64,000 bases of DNA. Origin: Treponema sp. Lineage in GTDB: Bacteria; Spirochaetota; Spirochaetia; Treponematales; Breznakiellaceae. The stretch spans positions 92,195 through 156,194 of the forward strand of contig WRKT01000003.1 in NCBI GenBank assembly GCA_009777995.1, given 5' to 3'. Position numbers and translations under genes: made by a program. Each line of letters starts with the position of its first letter. Position 1 is the first letter of the stretch. The notes below the pieces were generated by a model. It was not told where the DNA came from, did not search any database, and saw only the letters and a program-made list of their open reading frames with translations. Below, one piece after another: positions 7,419 through 16,783 of this stretch.

Positions 7419-9305
7419 ATGAACGAAAGCAATTTCGGGTGCAGAACTTGTGCCAGCGCCGATAAACACCTTGGCGAGTTTATCGCGAATCTGCCTATGG
7501 AGACTTCCCATCATAGGGTGGAGAGTCAGGAAACAAAGTGCGGCTTTGGGCTGCAGGGAGTGTGTTGCAGACTTTGCGCAAACGGGCCTTGCAGGATCAG
7601 CCCCGATGCACCTAAGGGTATCTGCGGTGCAAATGCAGACGTTATGGTTACCCGTAATCTGCTGAGGGCCGTTGCCTCGGGCTCGGGTTGTTATATCCAT
7701 GTAGTTGAAAATACTGCACTAAATCTAAAGAACACCGCCCTTGAAAAGGGTAAGCTACGGGGCCTTGAAACCCTTGAGCGTCTTTGTAAAATGTTCGGTG
7801 TTTCAGGGAAGGACGAATACGAAAAGGCCCTGAATGTGGCTGATGCAGTATTGAAAGACCTTCATAAGCCCGAATACGAAAAAATGGAACTGGTAGAAAA
7901 GGTCGCCTACGCTCCCCGTTTTAAATTGTGGCAGGAACTTGGCATACTCCCCGGCGGTGCGAAGGCTGAAGTTTTTAAGGGAGTCGTAAAGACTTCCACT
8001 AACCTTAACTCGGACCCGGTTAACATGCTGCTTGACTGCTTAAAACTTGGCATTTCAACCGGAATTTATGGCCTGACCCTTACCAACTTGCTTAACGACG
8101 TGCTTCTCGGCGAGCCTGAAATCCGCCCTGCACCTGTCGGTCTTCGTGTAATTGATCCTGATTATATCAATATAATGATTACAGGCCACCAGCATACAAT
8201 GTTCGTGCATTTGCAAAATAGGCTGATGGATGACGATGTTGTAGCCAAGGCAAAGGCTGCAGGGGCAAAGGGCTTTAAGATCGTAGGCTGTACCTGCGTT
8301 GGTCAGGACCTCCAGCTTCGCGGTGCCCATTATACAGACATTTTCACAGGCCATGCAGGAAATAACTACGCGAGCGAAGCCATCATTGCCACAGGCGCAA
8401 TTGATGCAGTGCTATCCGAGTTTAACTGTACCCTGCCGGGAATTGAAACAGTTTGTGATGAGTTGCTTGTAAGGCAGATATGTATTGATGATGTTGCTAA
8501 AAAGTCAAATGCTGAGTTTATCCCCTTTAACTTTGCAGAGAGGGAGAAACACAGTAACGAAATTATCGATAAAATTATTGCAACCTATAAGGAGAGGCGA
8601 CCGAAGGTAAAATTAAACCTGCTCCCCGATCACGGAAACGAAGCGACCCTTACCGGGGTAAGCGAAGTATCACTTAAAAAATTCCTTGGCGGAACTTGGA
8701 AGCCCCTTATCGACCTGATTGTAAGCGGAGATATCAAGGGTGTTGCTGCTGTTGTCGGCTGCTCAAGTCTTGTCTCGGGCGGCTATGATGTGCTTACAGT
8801 GGGTCTTGTAAAGGAGCTGATTGCGCGTGACATTATCGTGCTGACAGCGGGCTGCTCTTCAGGCGGAATCGAGAACGTGGGCCTTATGGTTCCGGGTGCG
8901 GCAGAACTGGCGGGCCCAAAGCTAAAGGCTATCTGTCAAAAACTGGGTATCCCGCCTGTGCTGAACTTCGGGCCCTGTCTCGCAATCGGCCGTTTAGAGT
9001 TAGTCGCAACAGAGCTTGCAGAGGCTCTTAACATAGACATTCCCCAGCTTCCCCTCGTGCTTTCTGCGCCGCAGTGGCTTGAGGAGCAGGCCCTTGCAGA
9101 CGGCTGTTTCGGTCTCGCTCTCGGACTGCCAATCCACCTCGGGCTTCCCCCCTATGTTTCGGGGAGCAAGGTTGCAGTCCAGGTACTCACGCAGGACATG
9201 AAATCCCTTACAGGGGGCCATGTGCTTATTAATAATGATGCCAAAGAATCTGCCTACCTTCTTGAGGGCATCATTTTAGAAAAGCGCGCTGCCTTAAAGA
9301 TTTAA
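7419..9305 (+). CDS. carbon-monoxide-dehydrogenase-like protein (CooS family, divergent)
   Basis: A 628-residue CooS-type protein. The D/B-cluster cysteines are all present (Cys41, Cys49, Cys50, Cys53, Cys58, Cys69). The C-cluster ligands also appear conserved: His in ITGHQH, and Cys in GCTCVGQD, EFNCTLP, VGCSSLV, AGCSSGG and FGPCLA. Compared by eye with the remembered sequence of Carboxydothermus CODH-II, the catalytic His93 position is Cys91 (GSGCYIH), most of the proton-relay histidines are missing, and the catalytic Lys563 position is Gln557 (APQWLEEQA). CO oxidation is therefore doubtful; another reductive reaction on an altered cluster is possible. Start ATG after CGAGGAG. It heads an operon with ferredoxin and FAD oxidoreductase. 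Confidence 0.85.
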   Translation: MNESNFGCRTCASADKHLGEFIANLPMETSHHRVESQETKCGFGLQGVCCRLCANGPCRISPDAPKGICGANADVMVTRNLLRAVASGSGCYIHVVENTALNLKNTALEKGKLRGLETLERLCKMFGVSGKDEYEKALNVADAVLKDLHKPEYEKMELVEKVAYAPRFKLWQELGILPGGAKAEVFKGVVKTSTNLNSDPVNMLLDCLKLGISTGIYGLTLTNLLNDVLLGEPEIRPAPVGLRVIDPDYINIMITGHQHTMFVHLQNRLMDDDVVAKAKAAGAKGFKIVGCTCVGQDLQLRGAHYTDIFTGHAGNNYASEAIIATGAIDAVLSEFNCTLPGIETVCDELLVRQICIDDVAKKSNAEFIPFNFAEREKHSNEIIDKIIATYKERRPKVKLNLLPDHGNEATLTGVSEVSLKKFLGGTWKPLIDLIVSGDIKGVAAVVGCSSLVSGGYDVLTVGLVKELIARDIIVLTAGCSSGGIENVGLMVPGAAELAGPKLKAICQKLGIPPVLNFGPCLAIGRLELVATELAEALNIDIPQLPLVLSAPQWLEEQALADGCFGLALGLPIHLGLPPYVSGSKVAVQVLTQDMKSLTGGHVLINNDAKESAYLLEGIILEKRAALKI

Positions 9306-9317
9306 GGGAGGCCGATT

Positions 9318-9809
9318 ATGAAACGTATTTTAATTGATAAGGATAAATGCGAGGGCTGCAAAAACTGTACCTTTGCCTGTATGAATGCTCACCGGCCTGA
9401 CAGGGAAGCGGGGAAGGGTAGTTTCTATGACCTTGACCTGAGTGACCCAAGAAATGAGGCCCGTCATGCAATTGTAAATACTGTTAAGGGAAAGTATGTT
9501 CCTGTTTTTTGCCGTCACTGTGCAGTCCCCGATTGTGTGCAGGCATGTATGTCCGGCGCACTAAAGAAGGACCCTGTAACAGGTCATGTGCAGTGGGACG
9601 AGAAGCGCTGCGGCACCTGCTTTATGTGCGTTATGAGCTGCCCCTACGGAAACTGCAAACCCGACAGAGTGACACATTCCAAGGTGCTGAAGTGCGACTT
9701 TTGTAAGGGTCTTACCGGCACCGAGGATGATGAAGAAAAGCCGAGTTGCGTGGACTCATGTCCCACTAAGGCTCTTCATGTCGAGGAAGTTGATGGAGGT
9801 TATGCATGA
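9318..9809 (+). CDS. four-cluster ferredoxin, CooF-like electron carrier
   Basis: A 163-residue soluble iron-sulfur protein. Four cysteine groups are visible (CEGCKNCTFAC, CRHCAVPDCVQAC, CGTCFMCVMSC, CDFCKG with a late CVDSCP), enough for four [4Fe-4S] clusters as in CooF/HycB-type proteins. It lies 12 bp after the CooS-like gene and overlaps the next oxidoreductase gene by ATGA. The likely role is carrying electrons between the FAD oxidoreductase and the CooS-like protein. Confidence 0.88.
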   Translation: MKRILIDKDKCEGCKNCTFACMNAHRPDREAGKGSFYDLDLSDPRNEARHAIVNTVKGKYVPVFCRHCAVPDCVQACMSGALKKDPVTGHVQWDEKRCGTCFMCVMSCPYGNCKPDRVTHSKVLKCDFCKGLTGTEDDEEKPSCVDSCPTKALHVEEVDGGYA

Positions 9810-11053
9810 AACACCTTGTAATAGGCGCAGGTGCTGCAGGAATAAGTGCAGTTAGAATGATCCTGAAAGAAGCACCAAATGACTCTATTGTAATCGTGTC
9901 AAAGGATGAGGAAGTACATTCACGATGCATGCTCCATAAAGTTATTTCAGGGGAGCGCAGTCCTGAAAGTATAAATTTTATTAATGATGATATTCTTGAT
10001 TCTCCAAGAGTACAGTGGATAAAGGGCAAGACCATTACCCGCCTTGATGCTCCGACAAAGACTGCTTATGCAGGAGATGAAAAAATAGCATCGGGAGATA
10101 CAGTGCTTGTTGCAACCGGCTCTGACAGTATAATCCCGCCCATTGGTCAGCTTAAAACCGCAAAGAATGCCTTTGGCCTACGCCATCTTATCGACGCAAA
10201 GGCTATTGCAGAGCATGCAAAAATGGCCAAGAAGATTGCAGTGGTTGGAGCGGGGCTCGTGGGCCTTGATGCAGTATATGGAATTCTAACAGCGGCAGGC
10301 GGTGCAAAAAAAGATATTACTGTTATTGATATGGCTCCCTCTGTGCTTGCAATTAATCTTGATGCCCATGCAGCAGGAACCTACCAAAAGCTTTTTGAAA
10401 AGAAGGGCGTAAAGTTCCATCTTTCTGCAAAGTTTATGAACACTAAAAGTAACGGGGATAATATCAGTTCACTTGAACTGGAAGACGGGACTGTCATTCC
10501 CTGCGACATGGTGATAGTCGCTGTTGGTGTGCGTCCTTCCACTGCCATCCTTGAAATGCCCGATGACACAGGAGCTAAAAAGCCGCCTCTGAAAGTTAAG
10601 GTCGATGATTATCTTGCGACAAATATCCCGGGGATTTTTGCGGCGGGCGATGTCACAGGGCTTTCAGGTATTTGGCCTAACGCCCAGAAGCAGGGAGAAA
10701 TGGCTGCCTATAATATGACGGGAACCAAGTGGGCCTACGATGACCGCTTTGCCTTAAAAAACACGGTTAACTTTTTTGACCTATTATCGCTTTCTGTAGG
10801 AATTATTAATCCGCAAGAGGGAGATGAGGTTTTAATCCAGGAAGACATGAATAATTACAGGAAGCTCATTTTAAGAGAAGGTGTTCCTGTCGGTGTCATT
10901 CTTCAGGGAGAAATCGGTGGAAGCGGCTTTTGGCAGCACTTAATTAAAAATGGTATTCGCATAGATAATCTAGGCAAGTCGCCATGGAAGGTGAGCTATG
11001 CGGATTTCTTTGGCTGTTTTGATAATGGTGAGTATAAGTGGGAAATGCCTTAG
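9806..11053 (+). CDS. FAD-dependent pyridine-nucleotide oxidoreductase
   Basis: A 415-residue two-dinucleotide-domain flavoprotein. The FAD motif GAGAAG is at the N terminus, the NAD(P)H motif VVGAGLVGLDA at about 148-158, followed by VAVGVRPS and the FAD-closing IFAAGDV. It belongs to the NADH-rubredoxin/nitrite reductase (NirB-N) type often found after cooS-cooF genes. It overlaps cooF by 4 bp. Inferred role: linking NAD(P)H to the ferredoxin. The direction of electron flow is unknown. Confidence 0.87.
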   Translation: MKHLVIGAGAAGISAVRMILKEAPNDSIVIVSKDEEVHSRCMLHKVISGERSPESINFINDDILDSPRVQWIKGKTITRLDAPTKTAYAGDEKIASGDTVLVATGSDSIIPPIGQLKTAKNAFGLRHLIDAKAIAEHAKMAKKIAVVGAGLVGLDAVYGILTAAGGAKKDITVIDMAPSVLAINLDAHAAGTYQKLFEKKGVKFHLSAKFMNTKSNGDNISSLELEDGTVIPCDMVIVAVGVRPSTAILEMPDDTGAKKPPLKVKVDDYLATNIPGIFAAGDVTGLSGIWPNAQKQGEMAAYNMTGTKWAYDDRFALKNTVNFFDLLSLSVGIINPQEGDEVLIQEDMNNYRKLILREGVPVGVILQGEIGGSGFWQHLIKNGIRIDNLGKSPWKVSYADFFGCFDNGEYKWEMP

Positions 11054-11862
11054 AACGCGATAGAATGATTCACGCCGGAATCGTGGACACAATAGAGTCC
11101 ACGGTTCTGTCGGGGACCATGTGCCAGAAATTATGGCAAAACATGTGGCTTGACCCGATAATAAAAATAATTCCTGCCGGAAATGAGAAAATCGGAGATT
11201 TCAAGAAACATGTCTCTCCCTCTCATTTAATGCCGGAAGATATTTTACCCGGTGCAAAGAGTATAATCTCTTATTTTATTCCGTTCCATGAAAGTATCCC
11301 GAACAGTAACATCGAAGGGGAGAATGCTTCAATAGAATGGGCAGGGGCCTATGTAAAAACCAATAAGCTGATTACTATAATTGCTGACAATATCGAGGCT
11401 TTTATGGGTGAGCATGGCTATAAATCAGGAAAATTACCAGCAACTCACAATTACAATAAAGAAGATTTAATCAGCAATTGGTCTCATAGGCATATCGCAT
11501 ACCTTGCAGGCATTGGTACTTTCGGAAGGAACAATATGTTCATTACCGAGTCCGGCTGCTGCGGAAGGCTTGGGAGCATTATTATAGACTATGAGTTTAG
11601 TGAATATGAGCAGGTTGAAGAGCCAAGAGAAAGGTGTATCTCCAAGTCAGGCAAAACCTGTGATATCTGTATTAGTCGATGCATGGTCGGTGCCTACAGC
11701 GCCGGGGCCGGCGGCAACTATACCTTTGACCGCCATAAATGCCATGAGCAATGCCTTAAAAACGGCGAGCTATACGAAAAGCTTGGCGCTGCCGATGTTT
11801 GTGGGAAATGTGTAGTCGGCCTTCCCTGCTCAACCGGGGAGCCTGCTCGAGCAACTAAATAA
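11038..11862 (+). CDS. QueG-like (epoxyqueuosine-reductase-type) Fe-S protein
   Basis: A 274-residue protein. The central segment (HIAYLAGIGTFGRNNMFIT) matches the QueG-type domain, and cysteines follow in CDICISRC, a later KCHEQC, and CGKCVVGLPC, enough for two [4Fe-4S] clusters. GTG at 11038 after GGTGAG is used as start; ATG at 11065 is the alternative. It overlaps the oxidoreductase by 16 bp, so it belongs to the CooS operon. True QueG needs cobalamin and acts on tRNA. Many paralogues of this fold have unknown redox roles, which fits this context better. Confidence 0.7.
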   Translation: MGNALERDRMIHAGIVDTIESTVLSGTMCQKLWQNMWLDPIIKIIPAGNEKIGDFKKHVSPSHLMPEDILPGAKSIISYFIPFHESIPNSNIEGENASIEWAGAYVKTNKLITIIADNIEAFMGEHGYKSGKLPATHNYNKEDLISNWSHRHIAYLAGIGTFGRNNMFITESGCCGRLGSIIIDYEFSEYEQVEEPRERCISKSGKTCDICISRCMVGAYSAGAGGNYTFDRHKCHEQCLKNGELYEKLGAADVCGKCVVGLPCSTGEPARATK

Positions 11863-12901
11863 AAACCCATTCGCCTTCTATAATAATAGCAATGGGCTCT
11901 ATCACTTTGTTAACGTTAAAATGCTTATTATGGCTGTCAATGAATGGCGGATCGATAAGTTTCTTTTCTCGAATCCTGAATATTGTTGCATTCTTCCCGG
12001 GGTCTGAGCACCAATTGCTAAGCCCAAGGCGATCTGCAGGGATTTTGGTCACTGCTTTTATCACTTCTATAAGGGTCATACCAAGGGAGAGAAATTTTGA
12101 CATTGTATGTGAAAGGCTGTAGACGGGACCTCCTATGTTCCTAAAATGAAGGTCTGTGCTGATGCTGAACTCATTCTTTTTTTGCCTGACAGCTTTTTCT
12201 GCTATGTCAATGCTAAGGCTTGCAGCTCCGTGAGCTACATCAAGTAAAATTCCTTTTGATAGAGCTTCGGATAACTCATAAATCGGATTCCCTGAATCGT
12301 CCCAGAGAGGACTTTCTTTCCCGTGAAAGCAGTGAGAGACTATATCACCCTTTCTCATGAGTGAAAGATTCTCAGCATTACCAGGGGGATTCTCGCCAAA
12401 ATGAATCATTATTGGGCATTCTGCAAGATTTGCTGCTTGGACTGCACGTTGCAACGGCAGAGTGCCTCTGTCTTCAACGATAAGTCCACTGCTTCTTACT
12501 TTGATTCCTGCGATTAGCTCGGGGTTCGCTTTAACGCAGGCGGCTGTTTTTTGCGGATCAAGTCTCCTCATGTCATGACTTTCCTGCAGGCTTGTAAGAC
12601 CAATTGAACTGATATTTAAAAAAGTCAAAACCTTTGTTTTATATCTTGGGAGGACATAGTCACGAAATCCCGGGAAAGTTTCTTCGCCTGCACTTCCCGC
12701 ATCGACTAGAAGATGAACTCCTGTTTTAATTCCAATATCGTCGGGTTTTAAGCTTAATGATGTAACTCCATGGTATACATGGCAATGAAAATCTATCCAT
12801 GGGGGGCTTATGTATAAATCAGTTTCAGAAAGAGTCTTTGGGCAATTCAATGAAACTTCTTCTATATTCCCTGTGCACGGGTTTACAAAGTTTAAAGTCA
12901 T
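11855..12901 (-). CDS. amidohydrolase/deacetylase-family metallohydrolase
   Basis: A 348-residue TIM-barrel hydrolase. WIDFHCHVYHG carries the HxH metal-binding pair at about residues 38-40, with later His in MIHFGE and SHCFHG and an Asp in ISTDLHF. Similar enzymes are annotated as dihydroorotase-like amidohydrolases. It overlaps the upstream threonine-synthase-like gene by 4 bp (ATGA), indicating coupling. The substrate is unknown; an amino-acid-derived cyclic amide or N-acyl compound is possible. Its 3' end overlaps the CooS operon end by 8 bp. Confidence 0.75.
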   Translation of the reverse strand: MTLNFVNPCTGNIEEVSLNCPKTLSETDLYISPPWIDFHCHVYHGVTSLSLKPDDIGIKTGVHLLVDAGSAGEETFPGFRDYVLPRYKTKVLTFLNISSIGLTSLQESHDMRRLDPQKTAACVKANPELIAGIKVRSSGLIVEDRGTLPLQRAVQAANLAECPIMIHFGENPPGNAENLSLMRKGDIVSHCFHGKESPLWDDSGNPIYELSEALSKGILLDVAHGAASLSIDIAEKAVRQKKNEFSISTDLHFRNIGGPVYSLSHTMSKFLSLGMTLIEVIKAVTKIPADRLGLSNWCSDPGKNATIFRIREKKLIDPPFIDSHNKHFNVNKVIEPIAIIIEGEWVFI

Positions 12902-14157
12902 TGCTTAGATACCTGCAGGTCAAGGATACGTTTTAATTCGGTTATATTTGCTTTAAGCTTATGTTCACTTAACTTTGCAGCCATTTTAACAGCAGCCGGC
13001 TGTTTTAATGCACCCCCCGTAATTACACAAACTACAGTGTCACCGCTTTTAATCAGGCCCCGGTTTACTCCGTTCTTGAAACCTGCAAGTGATGCGGCAG
13101 CGGATGGCTCTGCTGCGATCCCTTCTCTTGCAAGCTCGCGCATCGCTTCGAGAATTTCTTCGTCCGTGACAGCAAGAGCTGCGCCATTACTGTCATAAAT
13201 TGCATCAAGAACGCGGCGGCCTTTGTGGAGAGGAGCATCTGATGCAATGGACTGTGCAATTGTTTTATCTGTCTCTCCGTATCGACCTGCCTCCTTCTCA
13301 CCCTTATCGAATGCCTGCTTATAATGGGAGCAGTCCAAAGGCTGCACTGCAAAGAAACGGGGAATACTATCTATAAACCCAAGTTCGGCAAGCTCCTTAA
13401 AGCCCTTGTATGCCCCATAAAGTCCTCCCCCTGTCCCCACCGGGTGAATCATGATATCCGGGGCCTTCGACATGCTCTCGAAAATCTCATAGGCGTAGGT
13501 CTTCATAGCCTCGTGGCGGATGGGATTTATGAAATTTACAAATTGATAAATCTTAAGTTCTTGAGCAGCACTTTTAAGCATCTGAGCTATCTCTTCAAAA
13601 CTGTCGTAGTAAAGTATGGCTGTGTTTGCACCATATAATTGAATCATCTCTTTTTTTGTGTCAGAGGCAATGTATTCTACACAGACAAGGGCAGGGAAAC
13701 CTGAGCGGGCTGAATATGCTGCAAAGGATGCTCCTGCATTGCCTGAGCTATAAGTAAAGGCATTCTTTACACCGATTTGCCTTGCATAGCTTATTGCAAG
13801 GCTGAAACCTCTGTCTTTAAAGCTCCCTGTTGGCATCATTGTGTCATTCTTGAAATACAGTTCGGGGACACCGAATTCTTTGCCAATATGATTTGATTGA
13901 ATAAGAGGTGTACCACCTTCTCCCAAAGAGACAATGTTTTTTTCTTCCACAAACGGGAAGAAGTCCCTATAACGCCAAATGCTACGGTCTCTACTATCTT
14001 GAAAGAGCCGGCTTAAATCTTTCTTCATTGCATTTAATTGATATTGAACTTCCAGAAGTCCCCCGCAGCAGGGGCAAAGGGTAAAATGCCCATCTAAGGG
14101 GAAGTCTTTCTTACAATCGTCGCAAATCAATGAGTGCGCATAGGTTTTCTCATTCAT
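12898..14157 (-). CDS. threonine synthase-like PLP-dependent enzyme
   Basis: About 419 residues. An N-terminal zinc-ribbon-like segment (CDDCKKDF..CPCCGG) precedes a fold-type II PLP domain with the Schiff-base lysine in TGSFKDRG and the glycine-rich phosphate loop SSGNAGAS. The start is placed at ATG 14157 (MNEKTY), which follows GAGG and overlaps the acetyltransferase stop; a start 8 codons earlier lacks a Shine-Dalgarno site. It could be threonine synthase or a relative acting on another O-phospho or hydroxy amino acid. Coupling to an amidohydrolase favours the second view. Confidence 0.8.
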   Translation of the reverse strand: MNEKTYAHSLICDDCKKDFPLDGHFTLCPCCGGLLEVQYQLNAMKKDLSRLFQDSRDRSIWRYRDFFPFVEEKNIVSLGEGGTPLIQSNHIGKEFGVPELYFKNDTMMPTGSFKDRGFSLAISYARQIGVKNAFTYSSGNAGASFAAYSARSGFPALVCVEYIASDTKKEMIQLYGANTAILYYDSFEEIAQMLKSAAQELKIYQFVNFINPIRHEAMKTYAYEIFESMSKAPDIMIHPVGTGGGLYGAYKGFKELAELGFIDSIPRFFAVQPLDCSHYKQAFDKGEKEAGRYGETDKTIAQSIASDAPLHKGRRVLDAIYDSNGAALAVTDEEILEAMRELAREGIAAEPSAAASLAGFKNGVNRGLIKSGDTVVCVITGGALKQPAAVKMAAKLSEHKLKANITELKRILDLQVSKQ

Positions 14158-14716
14158 GCAGCCTGCCTCGTGCCCACTCATGTTTTAAGAGCCTGTATTC
14201 AAGCCTGTCTTTAAGTTTGCCGTCATGAAAGACGTATTCCTTGAATTCTGCCTCTTTAGTATAGCCGCATTTTTGCATAACTCTCTCGGAGCCGTAATTA
14301 TCCTTAAGACAGCCGGTTGAAATTCTATAAACACCACCTTCCTCGAAGGCAAATTGTATGACGCGTTTTAATGCCTCTGTGACATAGCCCTTATTCCAAT
14401 GCTTTTCCTTGATGAAATACCCCATGTGAACCAGTTTTCCGAAGTCGGTATTTTGCGTAACTGTATAACCCATCTCCCCGATAAACTCATTCGTGCTTTT
14501 TTCTTCAATCAAGAAAAAATAATATTTCCTGTCATTTGAGTTTTTATCATTTATTGCCATTAATAAATTTTCTTTGGATTCCTGAACAGAATTGGTCTTT
14601 ATGTCTTGTAAAAAATACATCACTTTATCATTTGAAATAAGCTCATGATGATCCTTTAGATCGTCAATGATTAAGTCCCTGATTATCAGCCTTTCTGTAT
14701 GTAATATTATGCCCAT
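14150..14716 (-). CDS. GNAT-family N-acetyltransferase (RimJ/RimL type)
   Basis: A 188-residue acetyltransferase. It opens with TERLIIRDL, typical of RimJ/RimL proteins, and has the acetyl-CoA-binding region (MGYFIKEKHWNKGYVTEALKR) and a YRISTGCLKDNYGSERVMQKCGY end. It overlaps the threonine-synthase-like gene by 8 bp and is first in this reverse-strand trio. The acceptor is unknown. Confidence 0.88.
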   Translation of the reverse strand: MGIILHTERLIIRDLIIDDLKDHHELISNDKVMYFLQDIKTNSVQESKENLLMAINDKNSNDRKYYFFLIEEKSTNEFIGEMGYTVTQNTDFGKLVHMGYFIKEKHWNKGYVTEALKRVIQFAFEEGGVYRISTGCLKDNYGSERVMQKCGYTKEAEFKEYVFHDGKLKDRLEYRLLKHEWARGRLHE

Positions 14717-14801
14717 GCTTGAAAATATCTCTTGTAGCTTTCTAAAAGCAATGGTAGAATTATCATCTAAGGAATTTTAATCTTTTTTATGGAGGATGTC
14801 T

Positions 14802-16352
14802 ATGAGGAAAGGAAAATTTATAGTGATAGCCATTTTACTGATGGCTGTACTCGTAGTTAATGTCCACGCAGGAGGCGGCAGACAGGCAACAACAGAAGGG
14901 AAGAATACCCTGGTTATTGCCAATACAGCCCAGCCTGTATCGTTGGATCCCACCCTTGGAAATGATGGCGGCTCAAATATAGTTTACAGACGGCTATATG
15001 ACACTCTGGTTACAAATCAATACATTAATAACCAGCTTACCATCACTCCGGGCCTTGCAGAGTCATGGGATATACTTGCCCCCGATTCTTATCGTTTTAA
15101 CATTCGCAGGGGCGTAAGGTTCCATAACGGCGATGAATTAAAGGCATCGGATGTGAAGTTCTCATTGGATCGTGCTATTGCGTCTGCCAGAGTAGGTTTT
15201 ATCGTCAATATGATAAGGGAAGTAGTTGTTGTTAACGACTATCAGGTAATCCTAAACCTGCACTTCCCCTTTGCACCTCTACTTTCCAACCTGTCCCATG
15301 TTGGTGCCAGTATAGTTAGCGAGAGGGCTGTCAGGGAGTACGGTGAGCAATTCGGTCTTGCAAGACCTGTTGGAACAGGGCCCTTTATCTTTGATGAATG
15401 GGTTCAGGGTGTTTCAGTAAGTTTTAACCGCAACGATAATTATTGGGGACATAGACCGGCTTATGAGCACATGCTTATAAGGGTAATTCCGGATGCAACC
15501 ATGCGTTTGATTGAAGTTGAAACAGGTAATGTGGATATTGCACTTGCAATAAACCCCTCTGACGTAGCCATGGCAGCTGCAAACCGGAATATCAATATGA
15601 TGCGGGAACTCAGTATGGAACATACATACATTGCCTTCAACAATACTCGCCCGCCCTATACTGATCCCAATGTCCGCCGAGCAATAGCCCATGCCCTTAA
15701 CAGGGACGTAATGCGTACAAATATCTTCCAGGGCACAGGGCAGCTGTCCAATGGTCCCATTAATGATGCAGTGTGGGGCTCGATTAACCGTCAGCTTCAG
15801 CCTTATGAGTTTAACCTTGCCAGGGCTAGAGAACTGATGGCTACGGCCGGGCATGCAAATGGCTTTGATACAACTATTACAATTAATGCCGCAAGCTCGA
15901 CAGCCCTTGATACAGCCGAATATCTGCAGTCACAACTGCGTCAGTTGAATATCAATGTCAGGGTAGAGGCTTATGAAGCAGGTATACTCTTTGAAAGATT
16001 GGCAGCCGGGGAGCATGATATGTTCACGCTGAGCTGGACCACAGTAACAGGAGATGCTGACTACGGAATGTTCCCATTATTCCACACGCAAAACTGGGGT
16101 ACAGCAGGAAACAGGTTCCGTTACAGCAATCCGCGTGTAGATACACTGCTTGAGCAGGGCCGCTACGAAACCAATCCTACAAGGCGTCTTGAGTATTACA
16201 CTGAAGTCCAGAGGATCATTAGGGATGAAGCTCCTTGGGTATTCGTCCTACAGAACGAGTTCTTAATGGCCACAAAGCCAAATATCAGAGGCTTTGTTAT
16301 AAACCCGCTTAGTACAGCAGAAGCTACATTTGAACGGATCACTTTTGAATAA
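14802..16352 (+). CDS. ABC transporter substrate-binding protein, family 5 (peptide/nickel type)
   Basis: A 516-residue periplasmic binding protein with an N-terminal hydrophobic signal. The family-5 signature appears at PGLAESWDI..YRFNIRRGVRFHNGDELKASDVKFS. ATG at 14802 is preferred over 14796 because GGAGG (14791-14795) directly abuts the first ATG but is 6 nt from the second. It probably delivers peptides (or nickel-type ligands) to the DppB/DppC-like permeases encoded convergently at 16784-18622. No ATPase genes are nearby. A strong terminator follows. Confidence 0.9.
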   Translation: MRKGKFIVIAILLMAVLVVNVHAGGGRQATTEGKNTLVIANTAQPVSLDPTLGNDGGSNIVYRRLYDTLVTNQYINNQLTITPGLAESWDILAPDSYRFNIRRGVRFHNGDELKASDVKFSLDRAIASARVGFIVNMIREVVVVNDYQVILNLHFPFAPLLSNLSHVGASIVSERAVREYGEQFGLARPVGTGPFIFDEWVQGVSVSFNRNDNYWGHRPAYEHMLIRVIPDATMRLIEVETGNVDIALAINPSDVAMAAANRNINMMRELSMEHTYIAFNNTRPPYTDPNVRRAIAHALNRDVMRTNIFQGTGQLSNGPINDAVWGSINRQLQPYEFNLARARELMATAGHANGFDTTITINAASSTALDTAEYLQSQLRQLNINVRVEAYEAGILFERLAAGEHDMFTLSWTTVTGDADYGMFPLFHTQNWGTAGNRFRYSNPRVDTLLEQGRYETNPTRRLEYYTEVQRIIRDEAPWVFVLQNEFLMATKPNIRGFVINPLSTAEATFERITFE

Positions 16353-16380
16353 GGCTTACTAAGAGGTCGTTTTTCAATTA

Positions 16381-16407
16381 AACCCCTGCTTATGGCAGGG
16401 GTTTTTT
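16381..16407 (+). terminator. intrinsic terminator after the substrate-binding protein gene
   Basis: CCCCTGC (16383-16389), a 5-nt loop and GCAGGGG (16395-16401), followed by a run of six T. It lies between convergent genes. Confidence 0.85.
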
Positions 16408-16765
16408 ATAGTATTAATGATAAAACAAATTGAGATATGGCTGTAACAAAAATTGTACCAAAGCCCAGATAAATCAGGTTAAATGCATTTTTGCGCTTTT
16501 CTTTTCGCTTTTTTACATAGAATTCACCGTGGGTTGAGTGGTCCAAAAGCTTACTCTTGGGCAAGAAGACAGGAAAAAACTCAACCATTACCCCTGTAAA
16601 GAGGAGTATTGATGCCGCATAGAAGTTTACCCTGAATATATATCGGGGTGAAAAACGCCCGCTAAGAGAAGAGTCTATCAATATTGTAAAAGCTGAAATT
16701 AGGATAAACAAGATTCCCGATGCTCCCAATACTTTTGCTATTACGAGCAGAACACGTTTTATCAT
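16406..16765 (-). CDS. small membrane protein, unknown function
   Basis: A 119-residue protein with three hydrophobic segments (about residues 5-30, 46-70 and 94-119) and a basic loop (KKRKEKRKN) between the last two. It follows the dppC-like permease by 18 bp on the same strand and may be cotranscribed with it. No recognised family. Confidence 0.6.
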   Translation of the reverse strand: MIKRVLLVIAKVLGASGILFILISAFTILIDSSLSGRFSPRYIFRVNFYAASILLFTGVMVEFFPVFLPKSKLLDHSTHGEFYVKKRKEKRKNAFNLIYLGFGTIFVTAISQFVLSLIL

Positions 16766-16783
16766 TTCAAGTTTTGAAGGCTC

